NCBI RefSeq assembly: GCF_036067295.1
Contig: NZ_CP107954.1
Span: forward strand, 3,286,001 to 3,350,000
Source: Kribbella sp. NBC_00382
GTDB lineage: Bacteria > Actinomycetota > Actinomycetes > Propionibacteriales > Kribbellaceae
Direction of reading: 5' to 3'
DNA: 64,000 bases
Shown: in pieces, positions 34,551 through 42,904 of the stretch
Position numbering within the stretch: position 1 is the first letter of the stretch
Layout of the letters: every line of letters starts with the position of its first letter
The notes under the pieces: generated by a model
Databases searched by the model: none
The model's input: only the letters and a program-made list of their open reading frames with translations
Told to the model about the DNA's origin: nothing
Program-made: the position numbers and the translations under genes

Positions 34551-35024
34551 ATGGACGCCCGTCTGAGCATCTTCGGCAACTCGACCGCGGACAAGCTCGT
34601 GAAGCACCTGGTCGGTGCCGGCATGGCGATCGCGCCGGCCCTGCCGTACACGACCCTGGAACTGGTCAACCTCCGCTGCAGCCAGATCAACGGCTGCGGC
34701 TTCTGCACCGACATGCACATCAAGGACGCTATCCACGCCGGGGAGTCGCAGCAGCGGCTCAACATGGTCAGCGTGTGGCGGGAGGCGACCTGCTTCACCG
34801 AGGCGGAGCGCGCCGCTCTGGAGCTGGCCGAGGAAGGTACCCGGATCGCGGATGCCGCCGGCGGCGTGAGCGACGAGGTCTGGGCGAACGCGGCCAAGCA
34901 CTACGACGAGCAGCAACTGTTCGCTCTCACGGCCCAGATCGCGCTGATCAACACCTTCAACCGGCTCAACGTGATCACCCGGCAGCCTGCCGGCGACTAC
35001 GTGGCCGGCCAGTTCAGCCACTGA
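34551..35024 (+). CDS. AhpD-like / carboxymuconolactone decarboxylase family protein
   Basis: A 157-residue protein. ATG 34551 was chosen over ATG 34536 because AAGGAG lies just before it. The CxxC redox motif INGCGFCTDMH has the downstream His of AhpD-like alkylhydroperoxidases. Expected role: disulphide-linked peroxide reduction. Its last 11 bases overlap the convergent GNAT gene. Confidence 0.88.
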   Translation: MDARLSIFGNSTADKLVKHLVGAGMAIAPALPYTTLELVNLRCSQINGCGFCTDMHIKDAIHAGESQQRLNMVSVWREATCFTEAERAALELAEEGTRIADAAGGVSDEVWANAAKHYDEQQLFALTAQIALINTFNRLNVITRQPAGDYVAGQFSH

Positions 35025-35679
35025 CGGCAGTGATCATCGTCGCCTCGGTCGACCAGCCGAGGTTCGTGTAGAGGTAACCGCCATCGGTCGTGGCCATCAG
35101 CAGACCGGTGGCGGCGCCGCGGTCCGTCGCTCGCCGGCTGAGCATGCTCATCACCACACTGCCCAGCCCGCGACGGCGATGGGCCGGGTCGGTGTGGATG
35201 TCGTGCAGGACGGCATCCTGGCCGACGATGGCAGCCATTCCGCGGGCCGCGACGTTGCCTTGGGTGTCGATGACCTTCGCGTACTCCAGTGGCCCGTCGC
35301 TCGAGGTCTCCAGCCTGTACTCCGGGGGCGCGGCCTTGTCGGGGTGCTCTGTGAGGTCGATGGTCATCAGGAGGCAGGGCTCGTCGAGGAGCTTGAGGCC
35401 GGCCTGCTCCAGTACTGCGGCTGTTGCCTGGGGCTGGTTGGTCGTCACGGTCAGCCAGACAACCTCCCCCTCCCTCGTTCCTTCCCCTGGGTTTTCACCT
35501 TTTGCGGTGGTGATCGCCAGGTCGTTCACGGTCTCGGCGTTGTCGGTCAGCGTGAACACCTCGCGGTCGCGGCCGGGGAGTCCGAGCGTCACCTCCAGCG
35601 CGGCGGGTCGGTCCAGCGGCGCGGCCAGTCCCCGGCAGAGGGTCCAGCCGTGCGCCCAGCGGCGTACGAGCTCGTCCAT
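35014..35679 (-). CDS. GNAT family N-acetyltransferase
   Basis: A 221-residue protein. The acetyl-CoA binding core is AVLHDIHTDPAHRRRGLGSVVMSML (loop RRRGLG), with ATGLLMATTDGGYLYTNLGW after it. The N-terminal half is unlike typical single GNAT domains and may be a degenerate second one. Substrate not deducible. Convergent with the AhpD-like gene. Confidence 0.85.
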   Translation of the reverse strand: MDELVRRWAHGWTLCRGLAAPLDRPAALEVTLGLPGRDREVFTLTDNAETVNDLAITTAKGENPGEGTREGEVVWLTVTTNQPQATAAVLEQAGLKLLDEPCLLMTIDLTEHPDKAAPPEYRLETSSDGPLEYAKVIDTQGNVAARGMAAIVGQDAVLHDIHTDPAHRRRGLGSVVMSMLSRRATDRGAATGLLMATTDGGYLYTNLGWSTEATMITAVSG

Positions 35680-35719
35680 GCCTCTGATGGTAACTGCTTA
35701 CTGGGTTTTAGTCAGTTAC

Positions 35720-36910
35720 TTATCTGCCGAGGACGAAGGTCTGGATGGCGATCACGGCGGCGCCGCGGGCCCATTGCGTGAATGACGGGTCCTGCAGGAT
35801 GAGCGGCGGTGGGATGGCGGCCGGGTGGCGGTCCTGCCGAAGGCCAGCCTGGAGCTCGTCCTGGGCGACGATCGCGAGCTGGACGCCCTCGCCGCCGAGC
35901 ATCACCGCCTCGGGCATGGTGAAGTTGCTCGCCGCCGCGATCAGGCGGCCCAGGGCGTGGCCCGCGGCGCCGACCACCCGGCGGGCCTCGGGGTCGTCGT
36001 TCTTGGCCAGGTCGAGGCATTCGTCGTACTGGACCCGGCGGCCGAGCGCGGCGCTGATCTGGCTGGTGATCGCGTCCGTGGTGAGCAACGCGCTGGCGCA
36101 GCCGTGGTGGCCGCGGTCGCAGAGCGGGCCGTCCGGGTCGAGCGGGTAGTGGCCGATCAGGCCGAGGCCGGCTTCGGTGGTATCGACCAGTTTGTCGTGC
36201 ACGACCAGGCCGTACCCGATCCCGGCGCCGATGGTGAGCAGGCAGAACCGGCTGATCCCGCGCCCGGCGCCGAACCAGTGGATCGCCTCGGTGACCGCGA
36301 TGACATCGTTCGAGACGACCACCTGGACGTCGGTGCGATCGGCGAGGAGCTGCTGGAAGCTCACGTCCTCCCAGTCCAGGAAGTCACCGTGGATCACGTC
36401 CCCCGAGCCGCCGACGTGGCCGCCGACACTGACCCCGATACCGGTGATCCCCGGCCGGCCCGCGCTCAGCGACCGCGCGAGCTCGACCACGAGCTCGGCG
36501 ACTTCCTCGGGGTCGTGGCTGGGCAGCGGCCGCTCCTCGGTCGCGATCACCTCGGCTCTGAGGGTGGTCAGCACCCCGAGCGCCGCATCCGCGGTCAACT
36601 TCACGCCGACGAAGTGATGCGAGGTCGGCACGATGTCCAGCGGCTGTGAAGGCCTGCCGACCCTGGGGTCCGCAGGTCCGCCCGGTACTTCGACCAGCAG
36701 CCCGGACTCCAGCATCGGCTTCGTCAACCGGGTCAGGCTCCCGGCGGACAACTCCAGCCGCCGCGTCAGCTCGGCCCGCGACAACGGGCCATCCAGCAGA
36801 ATCTCCAGCGCAAGCCGATGCGACGGCCCGCTCAACGGCCGCCAGCTGCCCGCTCCCGCCGAATTCCCTCCCACTCCACCAGACCTTACCGTCGCAGCAC
36901 GCCGGCGCAC
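35720..36910 (-). CDS. ROK family transcriptional regulator
   Basis: A 396-residue protein: N-terminal winged helix (GPSHRLALEILLDGPLSRAELTRRLELSAGSLTRL), then a sugar-kinase fold with GIGVSVGGHVGG, GAGIGYGLV and the ROK zinc motif CDRGHHGC. ROK repressors sense sugars or sugar phosphates. The GTG start lies 18 bases after the GAF-ANTAR gene on the same strand, so the two may be co-transcribed. No sugar-transport genes are adjacent, leaving the target open. Confidence 0.9.
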   Translation of the reverse strand: MRRRAATVRSGGVGGNSAGAGSWRPLSGPSHRLALEILLDGPLSRAELTRRLELSAGSLTRLTKPMLESGLLVEVPGGPADPRVGRPSQPLDIVPTSHHFVGVKLTADAALGVLTTLRAEVIATEERPLPSHDPEEVAELVVELARSLSAGRPGITGIGVSVGGHVGGSGDVIHGDFLDWEDVSFQQLLADRTDVQVVVSNDVIAVTEAIHWFGAGRGISRFCLLTIGAGIGYGLVVHDKLVDTTEAGLGLIGHYPLDPDGPLCDRGHHGCASALLTTDAITSQISAALGRRVQYDECLDLAKNDDPEARRVVGAAGHALGRLIAAASNFTMPEAVMLGGEGVQLAIVAQDELQAGLRQDRHPAAIPPPLILQDPSFTQWARGAAVIAIQTFVLGR

Positions 36911-36928
36911 GGCAGCTCGGCGGTCGGG

Positions 36929-37633
36929 TCAGTGCGGGAGTTTGCGGGTGTCGATGAGTTGCTGGGCGACGTCGCGGAGTTTGGTGTTGGTGTCTTGGGA
37001 GTAGCGCTTGAGGATGGCGAAGGCGCGGTCGCCGTCGACGTCGAAGCGTTCCATCAGGATGCCCATGGCCTGGCCGACGAGTTTGCGGGCGTCGACGGCT
37101 TGGCTCATGGTTTCTTCGTGGCGTGCTGAGGCGACGGCTACTGAGGCGTGGCGGGCGAGGATGTGGGCGATGGCTTCGTCGTCCTCGCTGAAGGCGTCGG
37201 GCTCCGCGGAGTACAGGCCGAGTACGCCGACCGTCGCGCGGCCGGTCTCGCCCGTGGTCAACGGGACGTCCAGCACGCTCCGGACGCCGAGTCCTGCCAC
37301 CTTCGCCGCCCACTCGGGCCAGCGCCCGTCGGTGCTGGTGTCGCGGATCAGTACCGGGATGCGATCGCGCAGTGCGGTGATGAGCGGGCCGGTGTCCGAG
37401 TTGATCTGCAGGTCGTACACGTCGGAGACGACCGGATCGGTGACCGCCGCGACCTCAGGCTTCTGTCCGCGGGTGGAGAGGGTGACTCCGGCGTACATGC
37501 AGTTCAGTGCTTGCAGGGCGAACTGGACGACCGCATCCACCGTCTCCTCGACGCCAGGCGCGTCGTGCAACTCGATGGCGAGCTGCGCGAAGGCGTCCGC
37601 AGACGTCGGCGCGGCAACCTCGAAATCAGCCAT
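36929..37633 (-). CDS. GAF-ANTAR RNA-binding antitermination regulator
   Basis: A 234-residue protein. A GAF domain (about residues 20-165; VGVLGLYSAEPDAFSEDDEAIAHILA) is followed by an ANTAR domain (about 175-232; ARKLVGQAMGILMERFDVDGDRAF and a terminal TKLRDVAQQLIDT). ANTAR proteins bind paired RNA hairpins to prevent termination; no such target was recognised in the window. GAF may bind a small ligand. Confidence 0.92.
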   Translation of the reverse strand: MADFEVAAPTSADAFAQLAIELHDAPGVEETVDAVVQFALQALNCMYAGVTLSTRGQKPEVAAVTDPVVSDVYDLQINSDTGPLITALRDRIPVLIRDTSTDGRWPEWAAKVAGLGVRSVLDVPLTTGETGRATVGVLGLYSAEPDAFSEDDEAIAHILARHASVAVASARHEETMSQAVDARKLVGQAMGILMERFDVDGDRAFAILKRYSQDTNTKLRDVAQQLIDTRKLPH

Positions 37634-37758
37634 CCAGGGGCTCCAGACATGAGTGAACGTCAGGGGGCACCCCGTGGCTGGAGTGTTCCTCAGCGCACAT
37701 CATGCAGGCTGGTTCGCCGGAAGTGTTAGCCGGATCCCAGGATTCTTCGACGACGTTT

Positions 37759-38079
37759 TCAGCGGTGCTCGACCTGGCAGTGCGGAAGGCCGGTCGAGGC
37801 GGGTGTGCAGACGACGTACGTGTTGTCGCCGGCCGAGGTGTCGCTGACCCAGGGCATCACCGATTCGCCTGCCAGCAAGGAATCCAGGGTCTGCAGTTCG
37901 GGGTCGCGCGGCTCCGGATGGTGACGATATCCGGCGGCGCCCAGGGCCAGCGCGACGGACATCGCGAGCAGGTTCGTCGCGGTCGGTTCGTCCGGTCGGC
38001 CGGAGTCGTCGGCCGGCTCGAGCCGGATCCCGTGATCAGGCACGTCCACGATCCGCGCAACATAGCTGTGAGTAGTCAT
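37759..38079 (-). CDS. Hypothetical protein divergent from TetR
   Basis: A 106-residue protein beginning MTTHSYVARIVDVPDHGIRLEPAD. No family recognised; mixed composition with no membrane span and two Cys near the C-terminus. It is divergent from the TetR gene with a perfect palindrome between them, so it is a plausible repression target. Confidence 0.6.
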   Translation of the reverse strand: MTTHSYVARIVDVPDHGIRLEPADDSGRPDEPTATNLLAMSVALALGAAGYRHHPEPRDPELQTLDSLLAGESVMPWVSDTSAGDNTYVVCTPASTGLPHCQVEHR

Positions 38080-38102
38080 GTGGCTGACAGTAGACCTCGT
38101 AT

Positions 38103-38126
38103 TTTCTGGGATGCAAATCCCAGAAA
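38103..38126. promoter_or_regulatory. TetR-type palindromic operator
   Basis: Arms TTTCTGGGAT and ATCCCAGAAA are perfect 10-base reverse complements around a 4-base spacer GCAA. The site lies 19 bases before the TetR ATG (38145) and 24 bases before the divergent gene start (38079). Confidence 0.85.
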
Positions 38127-38144
38127 GTCGGGTAGGGTGTCCGC

Positions 38145-38792
38145 ATGACCGGTACGGCGAAGCTGACGCGGAAGGGTCGCGCGACCAAGGAGCGCATCGT
38201 CTCCGCGGCCGCCGACCTGATCTATGAGCACGGGGTCGCGGGCACGAGCATCGAGGATGTTCGGGCCGCCGCCGGTGTCAGCGGTTCGCAGATGACGCAC
38301 TACTTCCAGGACAAACGCAGCCTGGTCGCCGACGTGGTCGACCATCAGGCGAAGGTCGTGATCGAGTTCCAGGCCGGGCCTGAGGTGGGTGTGCTCGACA
38401 GCTTCGCGGCATTGCGCGACTGGGCCGCGGACAACTTGCAACGTCAAGTGGACAAGGGCTGTGAGGGTGGCTGTCGGCTCGGTTCTCTCGCCGGCGAGGT
38501 GGTCGAGACCGACCTGTACGCGCGGGCCCGGCTTGCGATCGGCTTCGCGGAGTGGGAGCGGATGCTGCGGGAGGGCCTGCAGTTGATGTACGACCGCGGT
38601 GACCTACAGCCCCATGCCGACCCGGACAAGCTGGCGATGGCTCTGCTCGCCGCGCTGCAAGGTGGCACGTTGCTCACCCAGACCAAGCGGGATGCGGCTC
38701 CCCTGGCAGCGGCGCTCGATGCGATGCTGACCTACGTCGAGTCGTTCGCGACCGATCCGGCGGCGGTTGGACGGGGAGGACGGGATGGCTGA
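38145..38792 (+). CDS. TetR family transcriptional regulator
   Basis: A 215-residue repressor. The helix-turn-helix is IVSAAADLIYEHGVAGTSIEDVRAAAGVSGSQMTHYFQDK. The ligand-binding C-terminal region has several Cys (KGCEGGCRLGS), which could make it redox- or metal-responsive. Its stop overlaps the start of the NhaA-DsbA gene by eight bases, so it probably controls that transporter, itself and the divergent hypothetical gene through the palindrome at 38103. Confidence 0.92.
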   Translation: MTGTAKLTRKGRATKERIVSAAADLIYEHGVAGTSIEDVRAAAGVSGSQMTHYFQDKRSLVADVVDHQAKVVIEFQAGPEVGVLDSFAALRDWAADNLQRQVDKGCEGGCRLGSLAGEVVETDLYARARLAIGFAEWERMLREGLQLMYDRGDLQPHADPDKLAMALLAALQGGTLLTQTKRDAAPLAAALDAMLTYVESFATDPAAVGRGGRDG

Positions 38793-40707
38793 CTTCTCGG
38801 GAGTGCTGAGCGGGCGGACGAACTGGACCAAGGAGTTCGCAGCGCCGATCAGGGACTTCCTGCGCACTGAATCGGGCAGTTCGGGTGTGCTCGCCGTCGC
38901 GATCCTGCTCGCCCTCGCCTGGGCCAACCTCGCGCCCGGCTCGTACGCGGACTTCTGGCACACCGACTTCTCCTTGGCGCTCGGTGGGCGTGAGCTTCAG
39001 ATGACGTTGCAGGAGTGGGTGAACAGCGGGCTGATGACGCTGTTCTTCCTCGTGGTCGGATTGGAGGCGCGACGCGAGTTCGACCTCGGCGACCTGCGCG
39101 ATCGAAGCCGCTTCGTCCTTCCGGTGGTGGCCGGGGTGGCGGGGATGGTGGCGCCGGTGCTGATCTACCTGGCGTTCAACCACGGCGGTGAGGGCGCGCA
39201 AGGTTGGGGTGTCGCGATGTCGACCGACACCGCGCTCGCACTAGGCCTGCTCGCGCTGGTCGGGCGAGGAGTGCCGGATCGCGTCCGGGTGTTCCTGCTG
39301 ACCGTGTTCGTCGTCGACGATCTCATCGCGCTGCTGGTGATCGCGATCGTCTACAGCGAGAACATCTCACTGATGCCGTTGCTGATCGCGATCGTTGCCT
39401 TCGGCGTGCTCTTGGCCGCCAGCTTGCTCCACGTCCGCCAGGTCGGTGTTTACGTGGCGCTCGGCGTGGTCACGTGGGCTGCCTTGCTGACCAGCGGTGT
39501 CGACCCGGTGGTCGCGGGGCTGGCGATCGGGCTGACCGCATCGGCGTACTCGCCGGGGCGTGACGACCTGGAGCAGGCGAGCGGGCTGTTCCGGTTGTTC
39601 CGTGAGCAGCCGACGCCGGAGCTGGCGCGCAACGCGACGCTCGGGCTGACTTCGACACTCTCGCCGAACGCGCGACTCCAGCACTTCTACCACCCGTGGA
39701 CGAGCTACCTGATCGTCCCGATCTTCGGCCTCGCCAACGCGGGCATCACGATCGACGGCGGTTTCCTCGCGCAGGCGTACCGGTCACCGATCACGCTTGG
39801 CATCCTGCTCGGCTACGTGATCGGCAAGCCGGTCGCGGTGATGGCCGCGTCCTGGGCGCTGACCCGCTTCACCGGCGGCCGATTGCGGCCGCAGGTCGGC
39901 TGGGCGGCGGTGGCGGGCAGCGGAACGATCGCCGGCATGGGGTTCACTGTCTCGTTGCTGATAGCAACGTTGGCGTTCGATGGCCGGGCGCTGACGGAGG
40001 CGAAGCTCGGGCTGCTGTCCGCGGTGGTCGTCGCCTCGGCCTTGACTTGGCTGATCTTCCAGGCTGCACGTCTCCTGTCGCCGGCGCGCAAGGCAGTCGC
40101 GATGCTCGGTGACGTGGACGAGTTGGTCGACCTGATGGAACCGGTCGATCCCGAGCGCGACCACATCCGCGGCCCGGAGTCGGCTTCGGTGACCTTGGTC
40201 GAGTACGGCGACTTCGAATGCCCGTACTGCGGGTTGGCGGAATCCGTCGTCCGCGACCTGCTGAAGGACGACGACCTCCGCTACGTCTGGCGTCACCTCC
40301 CGTTGACCGATGTGCACCCGCGTGCCCAGATCGCCGCCGAGGTCTCCGAGGCGGCCGCGGCCCAAGGCGCCTTCTGGGAGATGCACGACCTCCTGCTGGC
40401 CAACCAGGAGAACCTCAAGCCCGCCGACCTGATGTCCTACGCCGTGCAACTCGGCCTGGACAACGACCGCATCCATGACGAGGTCAAACGCCACGTAGCC
40501 GCCGCCCGAGTGGCCCAAGACGTCGAATCCGCCGACCTCAGCGGCGTCTCCGGCACTCCTACTTTCTTCGTCAATGGCCAACGCCACTACGGCGCGTACG
40601 ACGTAGAAACCCTCAAAACCGCCATCAAAACCGCCCGAGCCCAAGCCAAGATCAAGAACACGACCCTCCCGCCCTTGGTCCGCCGCCGCCGAGCTCCCAC
40701 CCCCTAA
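38785..40707 (+). CDS. NhaA Na+/H+ antiporter fused to DsbA-like thioredoxin domain
   Basis: A 640-residue protein. ATG 38785 is set by the adjacent GGAGGA. The NhaA part (about 20-435) has 12 or so membrane helices and the ion-binding Asp pair in FVVDDLIALLVI. The C-terminal part (about 455-620) is a DsbA-type thioredoxin fold with the active site FECPYCGLA and the cis-Pro loop SGTPTFFV. Role: sodium export in exchange for protons, with a redox-active domain of unclear side and partner. Such fusions are known in actinobacteria. Confidence 0.93.
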   Translation: MADFSGVLSGRTNWTKEFAAPIRDFLRTESGSSGVLAVAILLALAWANLAPGSYADFWHTDFSLALGGRELQMTLQEWVNSGLMTLFFLVVGLEARREFDLGDLRDRSRFVLPVVAGVAGMVAPVLIYLAFNHGGEGAQGWGVAMSTDTALALGLLALVGRGVPDRVRVFLLTVFVVDDLIALLVIAIVYSENISLMPLLIAIVAFGVLLAASLLHVRQVGVYVALGVVTWAALLTSGVDPVVAGLAIGLTASAYSPGRDDLEQASGLFRLFREQPTPELARNATLGLTSTLSPNARLQHFYHPWTSYLIVPIFGLANAGITIDGGFLAQAYRSPITLGILLGYVIGKPVAVMAASWALTRFTGGRLRPQVGWAAVAGSGTIAGMGFTVSLLIATLAFDGRALTEAKLGLLSAVVVASALTWLIFQAARLLSPARKAVAMLGDVDELVDLMEPVDPERDHIRGPESASVTLVEYGDFECPYCGLAESVVRDLLKDDDLRYVWRHLPLTDVHPRAQIAAEVSEAAAAQGAFWEMHDLLLANQENLKPADLMSYAVQLGLDNDRIHDEVKRHVAAARVAQDVESADLSGVSGTPTFFVNGQRHYGAYDVETLKTAIKTARAQAKIKNTTLPPLVRRRRAPTP

Positions 40708-41107
40708 CCCCCGAGCCTCCGCCCGCCCCTCAACCTCCGCCCGGCCCTCAACCTCCGCCCGGCCCTCAACCTCCGCCCGGCCCTCAACCTCCGCCCGGCC
40801 CTCAACCTCCGCCCGGCCCTCAACCTCCGCCCGGCCCTCAAGCTCGTCCCGTCCCGTCCCGCGGCCGCGGCCGCTCGCACGCCTGCCCCGCCCCCGCCCT
40901 CGCGCCTGCATGCACGCTCCGCCCCGCGGTCGCATGCATGCCCCGGCCGCCTGCTCGGTCGCGCGCCCAATCGCGCGCCCAATCGGGCGGCCGTGAGTGG
41001 GGCTTGGCGGTAATTGGTTGTGGTGGGTCTTTTCTGCCACTGGTCTGGTGGGGTGGGGGTCGGGGACGCTGGGGGCTCCAGGAGGTTGGGCGACGAGGGG
41101 AGTGGAG
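40708..41107. other. 400-bp intergenic region with tandem repeats and C-rich tract
   Basis: After the nhaA stop it holds the 18-bp tandem array described separately (40731-40838), a CG-rich block with several CGCGCCC and GCATGC motifs (40860-40990), and the promoter region of the rhodanese gene. No supported gene. A minus-strand open frame reads EGRAEV through the repeat but is antisense to nhaA. Confidence 0.6.
40731..40838. repeat. 18-bp tandem repeat, six copies
   Basis: Six identical head-to-tail copies of CAACCTCCGCCCGGCCCT, with one diverged copy before (40713-40730) and one decayed start after. Non-coding, immediately downstream of the nhaA stop. Confidence 0.95.
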
Positions 41108-41563
41108 ATGTCGACTGTGTTGGAGACTCCGCCTGCGGTGCAGGACGAGGCGATTGAGTACTTTGCGGGGAAGCTGCGGTTCGAGACGGATCCGTCGGAT
41201 GTTGCGGCTGATATCGGGGCCGGGGTGACCGGGTGGGTGCTGGTCGACAGCCGGAGTCAGGAGAGCTGGGACCAGGGGCATGTTCCGGGGGCGATTCATC
41301 TGCCGACGAGGGAGATCGCGGCTCGGGCGGCGGACGTAGTACCGGCTGGTCTTCCGGTGGTCACGTACTGCTGGGGGCCCGCTTGCAATGGCGGTACTAA
41401 GGCGGCGCTGGAGTTCGCCAAGCTTGGTTATCCGGTCAAGGAGATGATCGGCGGCTTCGAGTACTGGACCCGCGAAGGCCTCCCGGTCGAGACGGCAGAC
41501 GGCATCACCCGCCGCCAGTCAGACCCCCTGACAGCTCCCACCGGCATAGCCTGCGCCTGCTGA
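41108..41563 (+). CDS. Rhodanese-like sulfurtransferase
   Basis: A 151-residue single-domain rhodanese. The family loop is VVTYCWGPACNGGTKAA, with catalytic Cys in YCWGPAC, and the substrate-side motif VDSRSQESWDQGHVPGAIHLP. ATG 41108 replaces a longer frame start upstream that lacks a ribosome-binding site. The product ends with CAC, possibly a second redox thiol pair. Confidence 0.88.
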   Translation: MSTVLETPPAVQDEAIEYFAGKLRFETDPSDVAADIGAGVTGWVLVDSRSQESWDQGHVPGAIHLPTREIAARAADVVPAGLPVVTYCWGPACNGGTKAALEFAKLGYPVKEMIGGFEYWTREGLPVETADGITRRQSDPLTAPTGIACAC

Positions 41564-41683
41564 CCCCACCGGTATCAGGTGCGCATGCTGACCCCCACCA
41601 GCCACCACGCCTGGCGATCCCTACGGCTTCCCGTCGACCCGCTCCGGTAAGCCCGTCCACTCCCCACCGAGCCGAACCCGGCG

Positions 41684-41753
41684 ACCTTGAACACGATATG
41701 GCGGGCTTGAACATGTCAGAGCTTGTGCAAGGTCACCGCTAGATGTTCAAGGT
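41684..41753. repeat. Repeated TTGAACA motifs in inverted arrangement
   Basis: ACCTTGAACA (41684-41693) and TGTTCAAGGT (41744-41753) are perfect inverted 10-mers with a third TTGAACA at 41707-41713 between them. They sit between the convergent rhodanese and TPR genes and could form a hairpin or bind a protein. Confidence 0.5.
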
Positions 41754-41791
41754 GTTCGCTTGTTTCAAGCGGTAGCGGGGCGGGGCTCGAG

Positions 41792-42298
41792 TTAGGCGTG
41801 GGGGTTGGCCAGGTATTCGGCGTTGCCTCGGATGGCGGCTTCGTAGCGTTTGAGTTCGGGGGTGTCGATGCGGTCGGCGATGACGAGGAGCAGGGTTGCC
41901 AGGGCCTTGTCGTGGTGGCCGGCGGCGTGGTGGGTGAGGGCTTTGAAGACTCTGAGCGAGTCGGATTCGGGGAATTCCTGGCTGGCGGCCTTGAAGACCT
42001 CGAGCGACTCGTCGAAGCGGTCGAGGTTGCGCAGCGTGCTGCCGTACTGGAGCAGGCAGCGGCGTTTGATGTCGCCGGTCAGGCCGGGGAGCGCCTGCTC
42101 GTAGTACGGGAGTGCCTTCTCTTCCTGGCCGGCCGTGTCGTAGGAGCCGCCGACCTCGTAGAGCACATACGGGTTGCCCGGGTGCTTGGTCAGCAGGTCC
42201 TCGAAGAAGTCGATCGTCGGCTGCATGTTGTCCCGGTCCCGCCGGGAGAACGCCTCGTCGATGGTCGCGGCCAGTTCCGGCGTCAGGTCTTCGCTCAC
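41792..42298 (-). CDS. Tetratricopeptide-repeat protein
   Basis: A 168-residue protein made of TPR-like helical hairpins (NPYVLYEVGGSYDTAGQEEKALPYYEQAL, LQYGSTLRNLDRFDESLEVFKAA). Cytoplasmic adaptor or scaffold; no partner obvious. Convergent with the rhodanese gene and divergent from the VOC gene at 42385. Confidence 0.88.
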   Translation of the reverse strand: MSEDLTPELAATIDEAFSRRDRDNMQPTIDFFEDLLTKHPGNPYVLYEVGGSYDTAGQEEKALPYYEQALPGLTGDIKRRCLLQYGSTLRNLDRFDESLEVFKAASQEFPESDSLRVFKALTHHAAGHHDKALATLLLVIADRIDTPELKRYEAAIRGNAEYLANPHA

Positions 42299-42384
42299 CC
42301 TCCCATCATGCCGCGCCGGAATGTCGAGCCTCGCGCGGCCGCTCCGACGTGGCGGGCATCGGATCGATCGAGAAGGAGTCAGCG

Positions 42385-42807
42385 ATGACTGAAGCAGCGA
42401 TGACTGAAGCAGGGTGGCCGCGGGGGATCCAGGCGATCACGGTGTTCGTGGAGGACCTGGCCGAGTGCAAGCGGTTCTTCGGGGAGGTGTTCGGGCTGCC
42501 GGTGGTGAACGAGGACGAGGAGTCGGCGCTGTACGCGTTCGGGGAGATATTCGTGAACCTGCTGGTGGCGTCGGCGGCGCCCGAGCTGATCGCCCCGGCA
42601 CCGGTCGGTGGCGCCGACGCGGGACGGCGCTTCCAGTTCACCATCCCGGTCGATGACGTCGATGCCCTGTACGCCGAACTGGCGGGGCGCGGCGTCAAGT
42701 TCCTAAACGGCCCGCTCGACCGTCCGTGGGGAATCCGCAGCGCCGCCTTCGAGGACCCAGCAGGCCACGTCTGGGAACTAGCCGAGCCGAAACCGAAGCC
42801 GGAGTAG
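42385..42807 (+). CDS. VOC family protein
   Basis: A 140-residue protein starting MTEAAMTEAGWPRG with ideal ribosome-binding site AAGGAG. VOC units: ITVFVEDLAECKRFFGEVFGL and FEDPAGHVWELAEP. Substrate unknown. The repeated MTEA at the start comes from a short coding duplication. Confidence 0.85.
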   Translation: MTEAAMTEAGWPRGIQAITVFVEDLAECKRFFGEVFGLPVVNEDEESALYAFGEIFVNLLVASAAPELIAPAPVGGADAGRRFQFTIPVDDVDALYAELAGRGVKFLNGPLDRPWGIRSAAFEDPAGHVWELAEPKPKPE

Positions 42808-42904
42808 CTGCCAGGACCTCACCCGACTGCGGCCGGAGCAAGCGCCAGGACCTCGCCCCGCCGCGGCCGCAGTAGGCAGCAGCAGTTGGAGTAGGAGTAG
42901 GAGC

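Noticed and set aside
40731-40838. CRISPR or replication origin iterons
   Set aside because: Units are head-to-tail without spacers and there is no cas or rep gene nearby.
39784-41040. Minus-strand frame with EGRAEV repeats over nhaA and the downstream repeat array
   Set aside because: Antisense to a clear NhaA-DsbA gene; the repeated peptide is a by-product of the 18-bp tandem DNA repeat.
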